This document shows, piece after piece, positions 42,377 through 50,747 of a DNA stretch of 64,000 bases. The first letter of the stretch is position 1; each line of letters begins with the position of its first letter. The stretch is from contig CAZMBE010000004.1 in the NCBI GenBank assembly GCA_964564625.1, positions 1-64,000 of the forward strand, read 5' to 3'. Source of the stretch: UBA2185 sp964564625 (GTDB lineage: Bacteria > Desulfobacterota > Syntrophia > Syntrophales > UBA2185). Position numbers and translations under genes: made by a program. The notes beneath the pieces are model-generated. The model did no database searches. It saw nothing but the letters and a program-made list of their open reading frames with translations, and had not been told where the DNA came from.

Positions 42377-43230
42377 TTATGCTAATCTTCCTATTTGGCT
42401 TGTTGCTAACTTGTCCTGATCCGCGATAGTCTGGATGACTTTCTGGTAGACTTCCACAGAACGATGAATATCGATCATATCCGACATTTCTTTTACTACT
42501 TGGACATTCGACAATTCAATGTGATGCTGTCTCACCAGAGGATCACTCTTCTCCACCAGGCCCGCGTTACCCCCATCTTTAAAAAGGCACCCCTCCGCTT
42601 TATTGAGCGCTTGGGGATTTTTGAAACTCACGATTTTTAATGTGTCTATCTGGTTTTCATCCACGGTAATATCGCCATTTTCGTTGATCTGTATTGTACC
42701 ATCGGGAAGTTTGATTTTCTTTCCGGCTTTGTTAAGAACATAATTCCCTTCCGCAGTAACCAGGTTGCCATCTTTATCAAGGGTGAAATTACCTTGCCTT
42801 GTATAGGCAGTTTCTTCACCTGACTGAATAGCAAAAAACCCCTCACCGCTTATGGCTAAATCCAGGGTATTGTTTGTCCTGTACATTGTGCCGGGGGAAT
42901 AATCGGTAACCACCTCAGGCAGGTANNNNNNNNNNNNNNNNNNNNNNNNNNNNNNNNNNNNNNNNNNNNNNNNNNNNNNNNNNNNNNNNNNNNNNNNNNN
43001 NNNNNNNNNNNNNNNNNNNNNNNNNTGTTTGTCCTGTACATTGTGCCGGGGGAATAATCGGTAACCACCTCAGGCAGGTACGTGAGTGTCGCCGTATCTA
43101 ATGTGTTATGAAATAATTTTACCGACTTATAGCCGGTCGTATTCACGTTGGCAATGTTGTTCGTAACGTAATCAAGCTGGTCAACCCTGTCGATATAAAC
43201 ATTTGCCACCCCGCCAATGCTGTAAATCAT
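42377..43230 (-). CDS. flgF: Proximal rod protein FlgF, interrupted by an assembly gap
   Basis: The N-terminal part (MIYSIGGVANVYIDRVDQLD; YVTNNIANVNTTGYKSVKLF) lies to the right of the N run and the C-terminal part (SNVQVVKEMSDMIDIHRSVE; YQKVIQTIADQDKLATSQIG) to the left. The 55 bases on either side of the 100 Ns are identical, so the two contigs overlap. Removing one copy and the Ns leaves 699 bases, an intact 232-residue FlgF. The start at 43230 has GAGGAACAG ahead. It is the first gene of the flgF-flgL operon under a sigma-54 promoter. Confidence 0.93.
42926..43025. other. 100-base N scaffold gap between overlapping contig ends
   Basis: Exactly 100 Ns. Flanking segments 42871-42925 and 43026-43080 are identical 55-base sequences, the mark of a k-mer overlap left unmerged by the scaffolder. 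The true gap size is probably minus 55. Confidence 0.95.
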
Positions 43231-43265
43231 TATTCTGTTCCTCAATTTTTTTTACGTCTCTAATT

Positions 43266-43281
43266 TGCAATCTACATGCCA
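43266..43281 (-). promoter_or_regulatory. Sigma-54 promoter for the flgF-flgL operon
   Basis: On the minus strand, TGGCATG-TAGA-TTGCA matches TGGCACG-N4-TTGCA with GG and GC exactly 10 bases apart. The start site would be near 43255, about 25 bases ahead of flgF. It needs RpoN and an NtrC-type activator, neither of which is in this window. Confidence 0.85.
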
Positions 43282-43371
43282 GCAGGATGAAATCTCCTTT
43301 AAAGCGGACACTATATGAAACATACACAACCGGTGACCATGCACACCTTCTCTATAGAAAATGTAGTGTTT

Positions 43372-43388
43372 AACATATTGAATATGTT
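43372..43388. promoter_or_regulatory. Candidate activator-binding palindrome (UAS) upstream of the sigma-54 promoter
   Basis: Perfect 8-bp arms AACATATT and AATATGTT are separated by one G, about 120 bases upstream of the predicted start, a usual enhancer distance. A looser ATTTCA/TGAAAT dyad lies 20 bases further up. No gene lies between this and 43498. Confidence 0.45.
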
Positions 43389-43498
43389 GATAAATATTAA
43401 TTACGATTTCATGATTGAAATGGGCGGTGAAAATTCAAATGTGTGCGTCTTAATAGTAGAGTCCGAGAATTTCTAGGGGGTGGGTAAATTTTTTATCT

Positions 43499-43789
43499 TC
43501 AGGAAAAATTTTCCCTTCGCCGTCTTTCATTGAGGGCATAGACGAACGCGAGCACTTCAGCAACAGCCTTGTACAGCACAGGGGGAATCTGTTCATCAAT
43601 ATCCAGTTTGCTTAAAATTTGTACCAGGCAGGGATCTTCTTTAATCGGTATCCCGTTTTTACGGGCAAGGCTTATAATTTTTTCTGCAATGACGCCACGA
43701 CCTTTCGCAGTCAATAGAGGAGCGTCATTTTTTTTGGGGTCATACTTTAATGCCGCCGCCAGGCGTGACTTTTCATTTTGCTTTGCCAT
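43499..43789 (-). CDS. FlhB-like cytoplasmic domain protein
   Basis: The 96-residue protein resembles the C-terminal half of FlhB/YscU: LAAALKYDPKKNDAPLLTAK, AEKIISLARKNGIPIKEDP and LYKAVAEVLAFVYALNERR align with the corresponding FlhB segment. It lacks membrane helices and the NPxH self-cleavage site. A true FlhB is encoded at 52836. Stand-alone FlhB-like proteins of this type occur beside FliK-like genes in several lineages and can substitute for the cleaved FlhB C-domain. The FliK-like gene lies about 160 bases upstream in the same operon. Confidence 0.85.
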   Translation of the reverse strand: MAKQNEKSRLAAALKYDPKKNDAPLLTAKGRGVIAEKIISLARKNGIPIKEDPCLVQILSKLDIDEQIPPVLYKAVAEVLAFVYALNERRRRENFS

Positions 43790-43947
43790 ACGCTTTTCCT
43801 GTAGGTTACATTATCAGTTTGCCAGTTGCCTGCTCTCAAAAAGAATTCAAGAGAACTCTCACCGTGACCATTATCCCTTGAAATCTGATAATCTCGTCAT
43901 TTCTTACTACAAATCAACTCACAAGACTATCGCATACGCTTTGGGAC

Positions 43948-45099
43948 CTATACAAAGATATCTACTACCTCCCTGGCATATAATATACGGTCCTGGTAAT
44001 ACTCAATCTTTTCTCCCGCCAGATCGCCCCCGGCAACACATGCCATTGCGTTGACTTCGCACCCTGCTGCTAAGAGAGCATTGCGAAGTTCTTCCAAATA
44101 TGATGATACAAAATCGCATATCTCCTGATCCTTACATTTGATGAGACACCCTATTGTAGCACCTTCCAACTTTGCCTCGATGATCATGTCGCCAAGGATA
44201 TCCATACTAAGAAAGACCAGTACGCGATATCGACCTTTGTGTCCCTCATTTCTCTTGTCCCGGTCATACTCCACGAAAATATCACCCTTCCTGACACTGT
44301 CCGGAAAGAGAATAGGAATCTGAAATAAATACCTGTTCTCAGCCTCCTGCAAGATGAAATTCATAATCTGCTGTGACTCGATCGTCTTCAGCGAAGAATC
44401 CACGAATTCAGATAATTTGGTCAGCGTTATGACCACATCATGGTCAAGAGTCCCCCTTTTCATCAGCAGATTCTGAATTTCTTCAGATAATTTCATTAAA
44501 AGGCCCTTCAGGCTCTGAGGCTTAAAATCACCCTCATTGATAACGGGGACTCCTTCCGTAATTTTCCTCAATTGACTCTCTGTCAGCATACCGAGGTTGC
44601 TGAGATAATCTTTTACAAAATTTCCGCCCTTTGTCGCCGGGGACAGAATCAGCAATTTGAACATCCTGGATATCCGCTGCAGATCTTCCTCAGGAAGATA
44701 GTGCAAAATTTTCCCAAGATTTCCTTCATTGAATAGTGAGAAAGCTTCTGTTATCATTTGTGACAAGGCATTGGGATTTGCTCTATGCCATCTCAAATAA
44801 TCCGCCACTCTGGATTCTTCTGTATTCGCCCCCTCTATAATACGCAGAACCACCTGGGGATGAAGGTTTTCTACTTTTACTCTGATCTTGTCACCCTTGT
44901 TCAGAATCACGTCGGAAGCTGCGGGCATTTTGATTCCTTTGAGTGCTATCAGTATATTCCGATCACTGAGTTTCTCAATGACTCTGGCTTCTAAGATTTC
45001 ACCAATTGATATACCGGAGAGAGTTGCGGATGTTGTATTATGGAATTGCGTGTGATGTAATTTATGGTTGTTGATTGTGGGAATAACAATAAAAGACAT
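43948..45099 (-). CDS. FliK-like hook-length control family protein
   Basis: The 383-residue cytoplasmic protein has a C-terminal region (about 235-360) that matches the FliK C-domain pattern: LFQIPILFPDSVRKGDIFVE, RVLVFLSMDILGDMIIEAKL and CDFVSSYLEELRNALLAAGC. The N-terminal part (GEILEARVIEKLSDRNILI; ILNKGDKIRVKVENLHP) is a beta-rich domain seen in such proteins. Its ATG overlaps the stop of the 161-residue gene. A long canonical FliK is encoded at 60962, so this is a second, divergent relative paired with the FlhB-like protein. Confidence 0.72.
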   Translation of the reverse strand: MSFIVIPTINNHKLHHTQFHNTTSATLSGISIGEILEARVIEKLSDRNILIALKGIKMPAASDVILNKGDKIRVKVENLHPQVVLRIIEGANTEESRVADYLRWHRANPNALSQMITEAFSLFNEGNLGKILHYLPEEDLQRISRMFKLLILSPATKGGNFVKDYLSNLGMLTESQLRKITEGVPVINEGDFKPQSLKGLLMKLSEEIQNLLMKRGTLDHDVVITLTKLSEFVDSSLKTIESQQIMNFILQEAENRYLFQIPILFPDSVRKGDIFVEYDRDKRNEGHKGRYRVLVFLSMDILGDMIIEAKLEGATIGCLIKCKDQEICDFVSSYLEELRNALLAAGCEVNAMACVAGGDLAGEKIEYYQDRILYAREVVDIFV

Positions 45100-45584
45100 C
45101 AGACACTCTCATCTTGCGACCTGTGTCTCGTCCTGTCCAAGTCGATGATTAAATCTATCTCCCCCTCCGTCATGTCCAGTCTCTGGGATATCTCCTTTTT
45201 AGACAATCCCTGTGTGATCATTGCAACCACAACTTCATTCTTTCTATCCAATGTGGTGCTCTCAGCATGAGGGGCATTCCCTTGTATTTTCTCACATTCA
45301 ATCCTTGATTCTTCAATTAATGATCTTAACGTTCCTTCTTTCTTATCCAAGACATAGGCAATCTCTTTCAGTGCCTTTCTGCTCTCATTCATCACTTCCA
45401 AAAGGTGATTTGTAGAGGATTGGGACTCGTCCAGTAAATTTCTAAATTCCTGCAGTGCTTTTTCATCCAGCCCGCTTCGTCTTTTTTTCACTTCCCTATT
45501 GACTATAACGATCAGAATAACAATCGCAACACATAGTATCACATCCGCAATCAACAGGCAGGTAAGTAGTAGTTGTGTGCTCAT
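45099..45584 (-). CDS. Membrane-anchored coiled-coil protein with HTH-like C-terminus
   Basis: The product has 161 residues. One transmembrane helix at about 5-28 (LLTCLLIADVILCVAIVILI) is followed by a coiled coil (about 40-115) and a C-terminal DUF2802-like segment, VVVAMITQGLSKKEISQRLD, MTEGEIDLIIDLD, that looks like a small HTH. Such proteins are regularly found beside flagellar genes, but their role is unknown. It is coupled at both ends by overlapping stop and start codons (TAATG, TGATG), so it belongs to a tight four-gene unit. Confidence 0.75.
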   Translation of the reverse strand: MSTQLLLTCLLIADVILCVAIVILIVIVNREVKKRRSGLDEKALQEFRNLLDESQSSTNHLLEVMNESRKALKEIAYVLDKKEGTLRSLIEESRIECEKIQGNAPHAESTTLDRKNEVVVAMITQGLSKKEISQRLDMTEGEIDLIIDLDRTRHRSQDESV

Positions 45585-45904
45585 TATACCTTTATATCAA
45601 TTAGTCCGCCCTGTTCAACTTCATCAGCCGCGCCTTCATCATGGTTCATATCCATTTTACCCGTATGTTCCGCTTCAGCGTTCGCTTTCTTCTGGCGCCT
45701 CTCCTCTTCTTCTTTACTTTTTATTCTAGATTTTTCCGCCTCTTCTGCAGTCTTCACAGTCTCCTTTAGCTGCTTTCTTTCTTCACTTAATTGCACACTG
45801 AAGTATCTCTGCTGCATGTCGGAGTGCTGCTGCTGCGCTTGTTGAACACGCTCTACGGAATTGGACTGTATCAATATCTGCTGTATATCAGTTGCTCTAA
45901 GCAT
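45584..45904 (-). CDS. Small charged coiled-coil protein
   Basis: The 106-residue polar protein carries a long charged helix (SEERKQLKETVKTAEEAEKS; KSKEEEERRQKKANAEAE), Gln-rich start and the C-terminal GGLIDIKV. Proteins with this layout, ending in IDIxV, are common next to flagellar fliK-like genes in deltaproteobacteria but lack a known role. It is first in the unit ending with the FlhB-like gene and lies just below a sigma-28-like promoter. No signal peptide. Confidence 0.65.
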   Translation of the reverse strand: MLRATDIQQILIQSNSVERVQQAQQQHSDMQQRYFSVQLSEERKQLKETVKTAEEAEKSRIKSKEEEERRQKKANAEAEHTGKMDMNHDEGAADEVEQGGLIDIKV

Positions 45905-45956
45905 TACTTTTCAGACCCTCTTTTCTCATGCATAGATATAAAGGTATCCGAATAAC

Positions 45957-45984
45957 TAATCGGCATAATGCAATAGGAACTTAA
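45957..45984 (-). promoter_or_regulatory. Candidate sigma-28-type promoter for the small-gene/FliK-like operon
   Basis: On the minus strand, TTAAGTTC and GCCGATTA match at 6 and 7 of 8 positions, with the recurring 12-base spacer. It lies in the 85-base gap ahead of the 106-residue gene. Confidence 0.5.
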
Positions 45985-45989
45985 ATCAT

Positions 45990-46826
45990 CTAAACAGCTT
46001 TTGCCTCATGCGCAGGTATGAATACAGCAATCGTATTCAAATGAGAGTCGCTGTTTATTTCGAACCGCACCCCCCATCTTCTCAACAGCTCAAACGCACA
46101 CCATACTACCCAATCCTGTTGCCGATCCAGAAAAGAAGTTACTGCCTGTGAGTCTTCAAATAATTGTTTTTTCTGGTCGTCGGAAATAGGCATCCCCCGA
46201 TCCTGTATTTTTATGCATATCTGGCCATTTTCATAGTGCGTTGAGATGCTGAATTCTTTCAAAACGCTCTCTTTCGAAGCTTCCATGGAATGTCTCATTA
46301 ATGCTGACAGTGCCAGGGAATAATCAGCGGGAATTCCTTCAATCATTGGAAGATCTCTTTCCAGATACACGGCCTTTTTGATACTGTGCTTGAATTCCAG
46401 ATAAAAATCGAAGAACTTCATTTCACGTTCGATAAGATCAGATACGCTAAATTTCTGAATGGTATCATCACTGATAGTACAAATTTTCCCCGTCACATAC
46501 TGCAGCATATCGGAAAGTCTATCGGCTTCGCGAGAAATGGATTCAACATCATTGACGAGCTTTTTGTTGTCTTCAAGGTTAGATGCGTTGTTGCCGGCGT
46601 CAAGTTTCTTTATGATTTCCGTTAATTTTCTCTGCAATAACTTGGAGCGTCCCATAATCCCATTTAAAGGATTCGCAAAGTTGTGAATGATTCCGGGAAT
46701 AAGTTCTTCAATAAATGCGCTCTGGAATTTTTTTTCTAATACACTGCGCATATGTTGATATTTCATATCTTCGTTTTCTTGCGCCGTAGCTCCCACTGTT
46801 CGAACATCACTTTGATCACAAGTCAT
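45990..46826 (-). CDS. Soluble histidine-kinase-like protein with degenerate ATPase domain
   Basis: The product has 278 residues and no membrane segment or PAS domain. The H-box-like IIHNFANPLNGIMGRSKLLQ carries His near residue 47. The C-terminal ATPase region is poor: the N box reads LSALMRHSMEASKES without the usual Asn pair, the G1 box is IQDRGMPI and a G2 Gly-rich loop is absent. It may be a phosphotransfer or pseudokinase protein. Located next to flagellar genes, it could be a reduced relative of FlrB/FleS that works with an NtrC-type activator elsewhere. Kinase activity is doubtful. Confidence 0.7.
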   Translation of the reverse strand: MTCDQSDVRTVGATAQENEDMKYQHMRSVLEKKFQSAFIEELIPGIIHNFANPLNGIMGRSKLLQRKLTEIIKKLDAGNNASNLEDNKKLVNDVESISREADRLSDMLQYVTGKICTISDDTIQKFSVSDLIEREMKFFDFYLEFKHSIKKAVYLERDLPMIEGIPADYSLALSALMRHSMEASKESVLKEFSISTHYENGQICIKIQDRGMPISDDQKKQLFEDSQAVTSFLDRQQDWVVWCAFELLRRWGVRFEINSDSHLNTIAVFIPAHEAKAV

Positions 46827-46829
46827 ACA

Positions 46830-47165
46830 TTATTTCCTCTTATCGACTATTATGTTCTGCAACATTTTCCATGCTTTTTCTACATTTTCTTCTTCAGAAC
46901 TGACGGAAGATTCTTTTGTTGAACTGCCCGTAGAGTATATTGTGACAATATTGCCTTCGTTATCCTTGATCTCTCTCACACCCATCTGTTCATGAGGATT
47001 GGTGTCTTTGGCATCCTTTTCCTGCTGAAGCATCATTTGAATTGTTTTGTCACTTACACCTGCTTTTTTCAATTGCATGACCTGCTCAGGCGTCAAGGCA
47101 CAGCAATAATTTGAAAAGCCAACACTAATAAAAAAGATTATTGCCAGAAAGAAATACCTACTCAT
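46830..47165 (-). CDS. Small secreted protein of unknown function
   Basis: The 111-residue protein has a signal peptide (SRYFFLAIIFFISVGFSNYC) with a cysteine pair CCAL at its end. The mature part opens with LTPEQVMQLKKAGVSDKTIQ and MMLQQE, a short helical motif frequent in secreted deltaproteobacterial proteins. The rest is polar and Ser/Glu rich, ending MLQNIIVDKRK. It lies 4 bases before the histidine-kinase-like gene in the direction of transcription. Role unknown; localisation to periplasm is inferred. Confidence 0.65.
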   Translation of the reverse strand: MSRYFFLAIIFFISVGFSNYCCALTPEQVMQLKKAGVSDKTIQMMLQQEKDAKDTNPHEQMGVREIKDNEGNIVTIYSTGSSTKESSVSSEEENVEKAWKMLQNIIVDKRK

Positions 47166-47309
47166 CGTATTTTCCTTCCCGATTGTTGCTCCATCATCAT
47201 TCTTGTACTTGTATCCTTTCAGAACGGTCTTGAAACGTTTATAGACTTACGTTGAATGACTCAGACTGCATCGCATTGCCGCATGCGGGCGTTTTTCAAT
47301 GGACCCTTT

Positions 47310-47852
47310 TCACAATAAGATATATTTCGTAAAATAGACTTCTTTAACTCCACCACCCAGGATTTTGTCCAACTCATTACGCATTTCTTTTTTTATTGTA
47401 TTATAATTTGCTGCCTTAAGCATATAATTACTCTTGCTTTTCAGTGCAGTATACATCCTTTTTCTTACCTCTACCTTGTTGTCTGATATCCTTTTGTCTA
47501 CGTTCATTTCAACTGCGATGTCACACACAAGCACCCTGTATTGACCATTTTCGTCGCTCAGGTCGATAACGAAACTGTCCAGATTTTCAATATTGCGTAT
47601 TACCTTAGCTTCTATGAGCGACGAGCTAAGGTCGATAGGTGATTTTTGCCCTGCCGAAAACATCAAAAGAGAGATCCCCAAAATACCTGAAACGGAAAAA
47701 AGGATGGCTGCGCCTATAATTTTTTTCCGTGACATCCCTGTGAGGAAGCCCTCAAGCCTTCCTTTTTTCGCCGGTTCATTTTCGTCACTCAGCACCTCTG
47801 GAATATGGACATCCGTTTCCTCCAATAAATCAAGTTCAACTTTTCTCACCAT
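47310..47852 (-). CDS. Second FliL-like protein
   Basis: The 180-residue single-pass membrane protein has a cytoplasmic N-terminus (about 1-42), a TM helix (IGAAILFSVSGILGISLLMF) and a periplasmic FliL-like domain: FVIDLSDENGQYRVLVCDIA, VEVRKRMYTALKSKSNYMLK and the terminal VKEVYFTKYILL, which mirrors FliL's VYFTDFVVQ ending. A canonical FliL is encoded at 57953. It follows fliA by 95 bases on the same strand and could tune stator function. Divergence from FliL is strong. Confidence 0.7.
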   Translation of the reverse strand: MVRKVELDLLEETDVHIPEVLSDENEPAKKGRLEGFLTGMSRKKIIGAAILFSVSGILGISLLMFSAGQKSPIDLSSSLIEAKVIRNIENLDSFVIDLSDENGQYRVLVCDIAVEMNVDKRISDNKVEVRKRMYTALKSKSNYMLKAANYNTIKKEMRNELDKILGGGVKEVYFTKYILL

Positions 47853-47946
47853 AGTACAAATCCTTTACTTATGTCAATGAGCCCTGTGGAAAAAGGGCTT
47901 ATTTTACTACTTTAACAAGATTCTTAAGGTTCCGATCAAGGAAGAT

Positions 47947-48696
47947 TCAGCAGTGCACCCCTCTGAGTGTCTTCAGGTTGCCTCGTAATCTCAGTATAGC
48001 CTGGGTGTGGAGCTGACAAACCCTTGACTCTGTCAGACTCACCACTTTGCCTATCTCTTTCATCGTCAGTTCTTCATAATAATAAAGTGATAGTATTATT
48101 CTCTCTTTATCTGGAAGAGTCTCTATGGCTTTTTTTACTACACCCTTTAACTCATTTGTAGCGATAGATGTAAAAGGATTATTTTGGTCCGACTCTTCAA
48201 AAAAATGATTTGCATGACTTTCATGATAATCGGGGGGAAGGTCTTCACTGCATAAGAGCGTCACCCCTTTTGCCTCATCAAGAATTTTATGGTATTTATC
48301 GAGGGGAACGTTAAGATAGCGGCTCATTTCTTCCTCGTCAGGTGACCTGCCCAGCATCCTCTGCAGGGAAGAAAAGGTGTCCTCTAACTTTGAGTATTTA
48401 TTTCTTGTTGAACGGGGCATCCAGTCCCGTGCCCTCAGTTCATCAAGTATGGCACCTCTTATTCTTATACTGGCATATGTTTCAAACTTTACATTCCTTT
48501 TTTTATCAAATTTTTCGAGCGCAGAAATCAATCCGATTATACCCACATTTATCAAATCTTCTTTAACTTGCAAATGGGAGGGCAGCCGTGAAGCAATCCT
48601 TTCGACAATATTTTTTACCAGGGGGGCATACTTCATGATGAGTTCATCGCGTTTCTTTTTATCAGTGACGACCCCATCACGTTTCTTTTTATCCAT
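47947..48696 (-). CDS. fliA: Flagellar sigma-28 factor FliA
   Basis: The 249-residue sigma factor recognises the TAAAGTTT/GCCGATAA promoters seen here. Region 2 (about 35-95) contains GLISALEKFDKKRNVKFETY and ASIRIRGAILDELRARDWMP. Region 4 (about 185-240) holds LPDKERIILSLYYYEELTMK and EIGKVVSLTESRVCQLHTQA. The N-terminus has a duplicated DKKKRD. The ATG at 48696 overlaps the end of flhG by 8 bases, and GGAGCGGATC is its ribosome binding site. FlgM, its antagonist, is encoded at 38159. Confidence 0.97.
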   Translation of the reverse strand: MDKKKRDGVVTDKKKRDELIMKYAPLVKNIVERIASRLPSHLQVKEDLINVGIIGLISALEKFDKKRNVKFETYASIRIRGAILDELRARDWMPRSTRNKYSKLEDTFSSLQRMLGRSPDEEEMSRYLNVPLDKYHKILDEAKGVTLLCSEDLPPDYHESHANHFFEESDQNNPFTSIATNELKGVVKKAIETLPDKERIILSLYYYEELTMKEIGKVVSLTESRVCQLHTQAILRLRGNLKTLRGVHC

Positions 48697-49618
48697 GATC
48701 CGCTCCGATAATGGCTCGTGAGAAAAATTTCATGCTTCCTAAATTATACTTCTCGGGTTTGTCACGACATATCTTCCTGGCTATTGAGGACAGACATTTA
48801 CTTGCCGGTGAGTTAGGGTAAATTTCTGCAAATATCTTTTGCTGCCTCACGGCATCTGACACTTTTTCATCGTGCATGATGAAGCCCAAATATTCAACTG
48901 AAAGGTCCAGAAAGTGTTCAGTTGCTTTGCTCAGTTTCATAAATACCTCTCCGGCTTCTTGCGAATTTTTCACCATATTTACAATAAGCATAATTCTTTT
49001 TTCGCCATGGCCGTTATAGAGTATTTTAATCAGGGCATATGCATCTGTCAGGGAAGTAGGTTCCGGTGACACAACAACTATTATTTCCTTTGCCGCCATG
49101 TTGAAATAAAGTACATTACCTGTTATGCCTGCCGCCGTGTCGATGAACATAAAATCAAAACCGTCGTTTAAATCATTCAGTTCATCCATCAGGGAAAGCT
49201 TCTGACCTTTGGATAATTCCGCCATTTCTTGAATCCCGGAGGCAGCAGGCAAAATCTTGATACCACCGGGTCCGGAAACCATCACTTCCTGCAGAGACTT
49301 CTCGCCTAAGAGAACATGGTGCATGTTGTATTTGGGGGATAATCCGAGGATGACGTCAATGTTTGCCAGCCCCATATCTGCGTCAAATATCAAAGCCTTT
49401 CTCCTCATTCGGGAAAGAATATAGGCAAGATTAGCGGTTATATGCGTTTTCCCGACACCACCCTTTCCGCTGGTAATTGCAATCACCCTGATATTTTCTT
49501 TTTTCTTGTCGCCGACAATCTTATCCCGCTGTTCAACCTTTGCACCCATTGCACGAACCCCTTTATTTGTTCCGTTCATTATTCTAAGAACTGCTGCCTG
49601 ATCCACTTTAGCCTCCAT
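48689..49618 (-). CDS. flhG: Flagellar number regulator FlhG (MinD-like ATPase)
   Basis: The 309-residue ParA/MinD-type ATPase limits flagellar number and place with FlhF. The Walker-type SGKGGVGKTHITANLAYILS is near residue 50. The N-terminal helix VDQAAVLRIM carries the DQA-x-LR motif that stimulates FlhF GTPase in other species. A C-terminal amphipathic helix is expected for membrane binding. It starts 3 bases after flhF and overlaps fliA. Placement in the flhA-flhF-flhG-fliA order is classical. Confidence 0.95.
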   Translation of the reverse strand: MEAKVDQAAVLRIMNGTNKGVRAMGAKVEQRDKIVGDKKKENIRVIAITSGKGGVGKTHITANLAYILSRMRRKALIFDADMGLANIDVILGLSPKYNMHHVLLGEKSLQEVMVSGPGGIKILPAASGIQEMAELSKGQKLSLMDELNDLNDGFDFMFIDTAAGITGNVLYFNMAAKEIIVVVSPEPTSLTDAYALIKILYNGHGEKRIMLIVNMVKNSQEAGEVFMKLSKATEHFLDLSVEYLGFIMHDEKVSDAVRQQKIFAEIYPNSPASKCLSSIARKICRDKPEKYNLGSMKFFSRAIIGADHG

Positions 49619-49621
49619 AAG

Positions 49622-50746
49622 TTACGACTGATACATGATGAGTTTGGCAATCCTGTGAGGATTTGCCTCTTCTATATCACTTGGCACGTTCTGCCCGTTT
49701 GTCAGGTAAGAAACCGGTTTTCCAACGTGATCTATGACATCATACATGGAACCGTAGCCTGTTGTCTCATCCACCTTGGTAAATATGATGTTATCATAAT
49801 TTACAATTCCGAATCTCGATGCCGTATCCAGCATATTTTCCCGACTTGTTGTCACGCTCAGGAGAAGGTTGGTTTCCACAGGAACGCCAACGTTCAGAAA
49901 ATCACGAAGCTTCTCTGTATAACCATTATCATTACGACTCTTTCCCGGTGTATCAACCAGCACCAGCTCTTTATCGGAAAATAGGTTAAGAGCCTTCTTG
50001 AACTCTTCTTTTTCTGAAACTACCTTTATTGGAAGTCCCATAATTCTCGCATAGGTCTTTAATTGTTCAGCCGCGGCTATTCTATAGGTATCTGCCGATA
50101 TAAGACCCACACCTAATTTCTCACTCATTGAATAATGCGCCGCAAGCTTGGCCAGTGTCGTCGTTTTACCTACCCCTGTAGGACCAACAAACGCAATTAT
50201 CCCTTTTCTCTTTTTCTTACTCGTGACAGGAATAGCCTTTGTGATCGTATCCTCCAATATTTTTACCGTAGTATCGAAACTATCTATTCTATCTATTGTG
50301 TTCACCAGTCTATAAGCTCGTTCCCGAGATACCCCGTTTGCTACTAAGCGATAATAGATTTTCGACGGGGCTCCGGGATAAAGATTTTTTTCCCATGTGC
50401 CGAGGACATCTGCGAAGTTAGCCAGGTAATCTTTCAACTGTCTTAATTCGTTCCGCATCGGTTCTTCTTTCCTTAAATCAAGGATAAGAGATTTCATATC
50501 CTGAAGTTCGCCTCTGATGACATCAAAATCAGAACTTAAAGTGATCTCGCTTTTTTGTTTTTCACCCGCTTGACGTATACTTATTTTTTTTTCATCTTCA
50601 TCTCTGGCAGCCGTTACCTCGAGGAGCGGCAGTTTACCCCCTTTCAACCTTTTTGTAGACAGGATAACCGCATCGTCACCAAGATCGTTTTTAATCTTCG
50701 TCAGCGCCTCCTGAGTGCTTCTTACCTCATATCTTTTAATCTGCAT
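49622..50746 (-). CDS. flhF: Flagellar placement GTPase FlhF
   Basis: The 374-residue SRP-type GTPase has the N-terminal basic/B domain (MQIKRYEVRSTQEALTKIKN), a linker, and an NG domain with P-loop FVGPTGVGKTTTLAKLAAHY near residue 195, followed by ISADTYRIAAAEQLKTYARI and LVDTPGKS (the G3 Asp-Thr-x-Gly). It marks the pole or the site of new flagella. It lies 1 base after flhA. The third GTPase motif (TKVDE) is in IIFTKVDETTGYG. Confidence 0.96.
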   Translation of the reverse strand: MQIKRYEVRSTQEALTKIKNDLGDDAVILSTKRLKGGKLPLLEVTAARDEDEKKISIRQAGEKQKSEITLSSDFDVIRGELQDMKSLILDLRKEEPMRNELRQLKDYLANFADVLGTWEKNLYPGAPSKIYYRLVANGVSRERAYRLVNTIDRIDSFDTTVKILEDTITKAIPVTSKKKRKGIIAFVGPTGVGKTTTLAKLAAHYSMSEKLGVGLISADTYRIAAAEQLKTYARIMGLPIKVVSEKEEFKKALNLFSDKELVLVDTPGKSRNDNGYTEKLRDFLNVGVPVETNLLLSVTTSRENMLDTASRFGIVNYDNIIFTKVDETTGYGSMYDVIDHVGKPVSYLTNGQNVPSDIEEANPHRIAKLIMYQS

Positions 50747-50747
50747 G

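Noticed and set aside
42377..43245. flgF as a truncated or frameshifted pseudogene
   Set aside because: The break coincides with 100 Ns flanked by identical 55-base ends; joining them restores the frame exactly.
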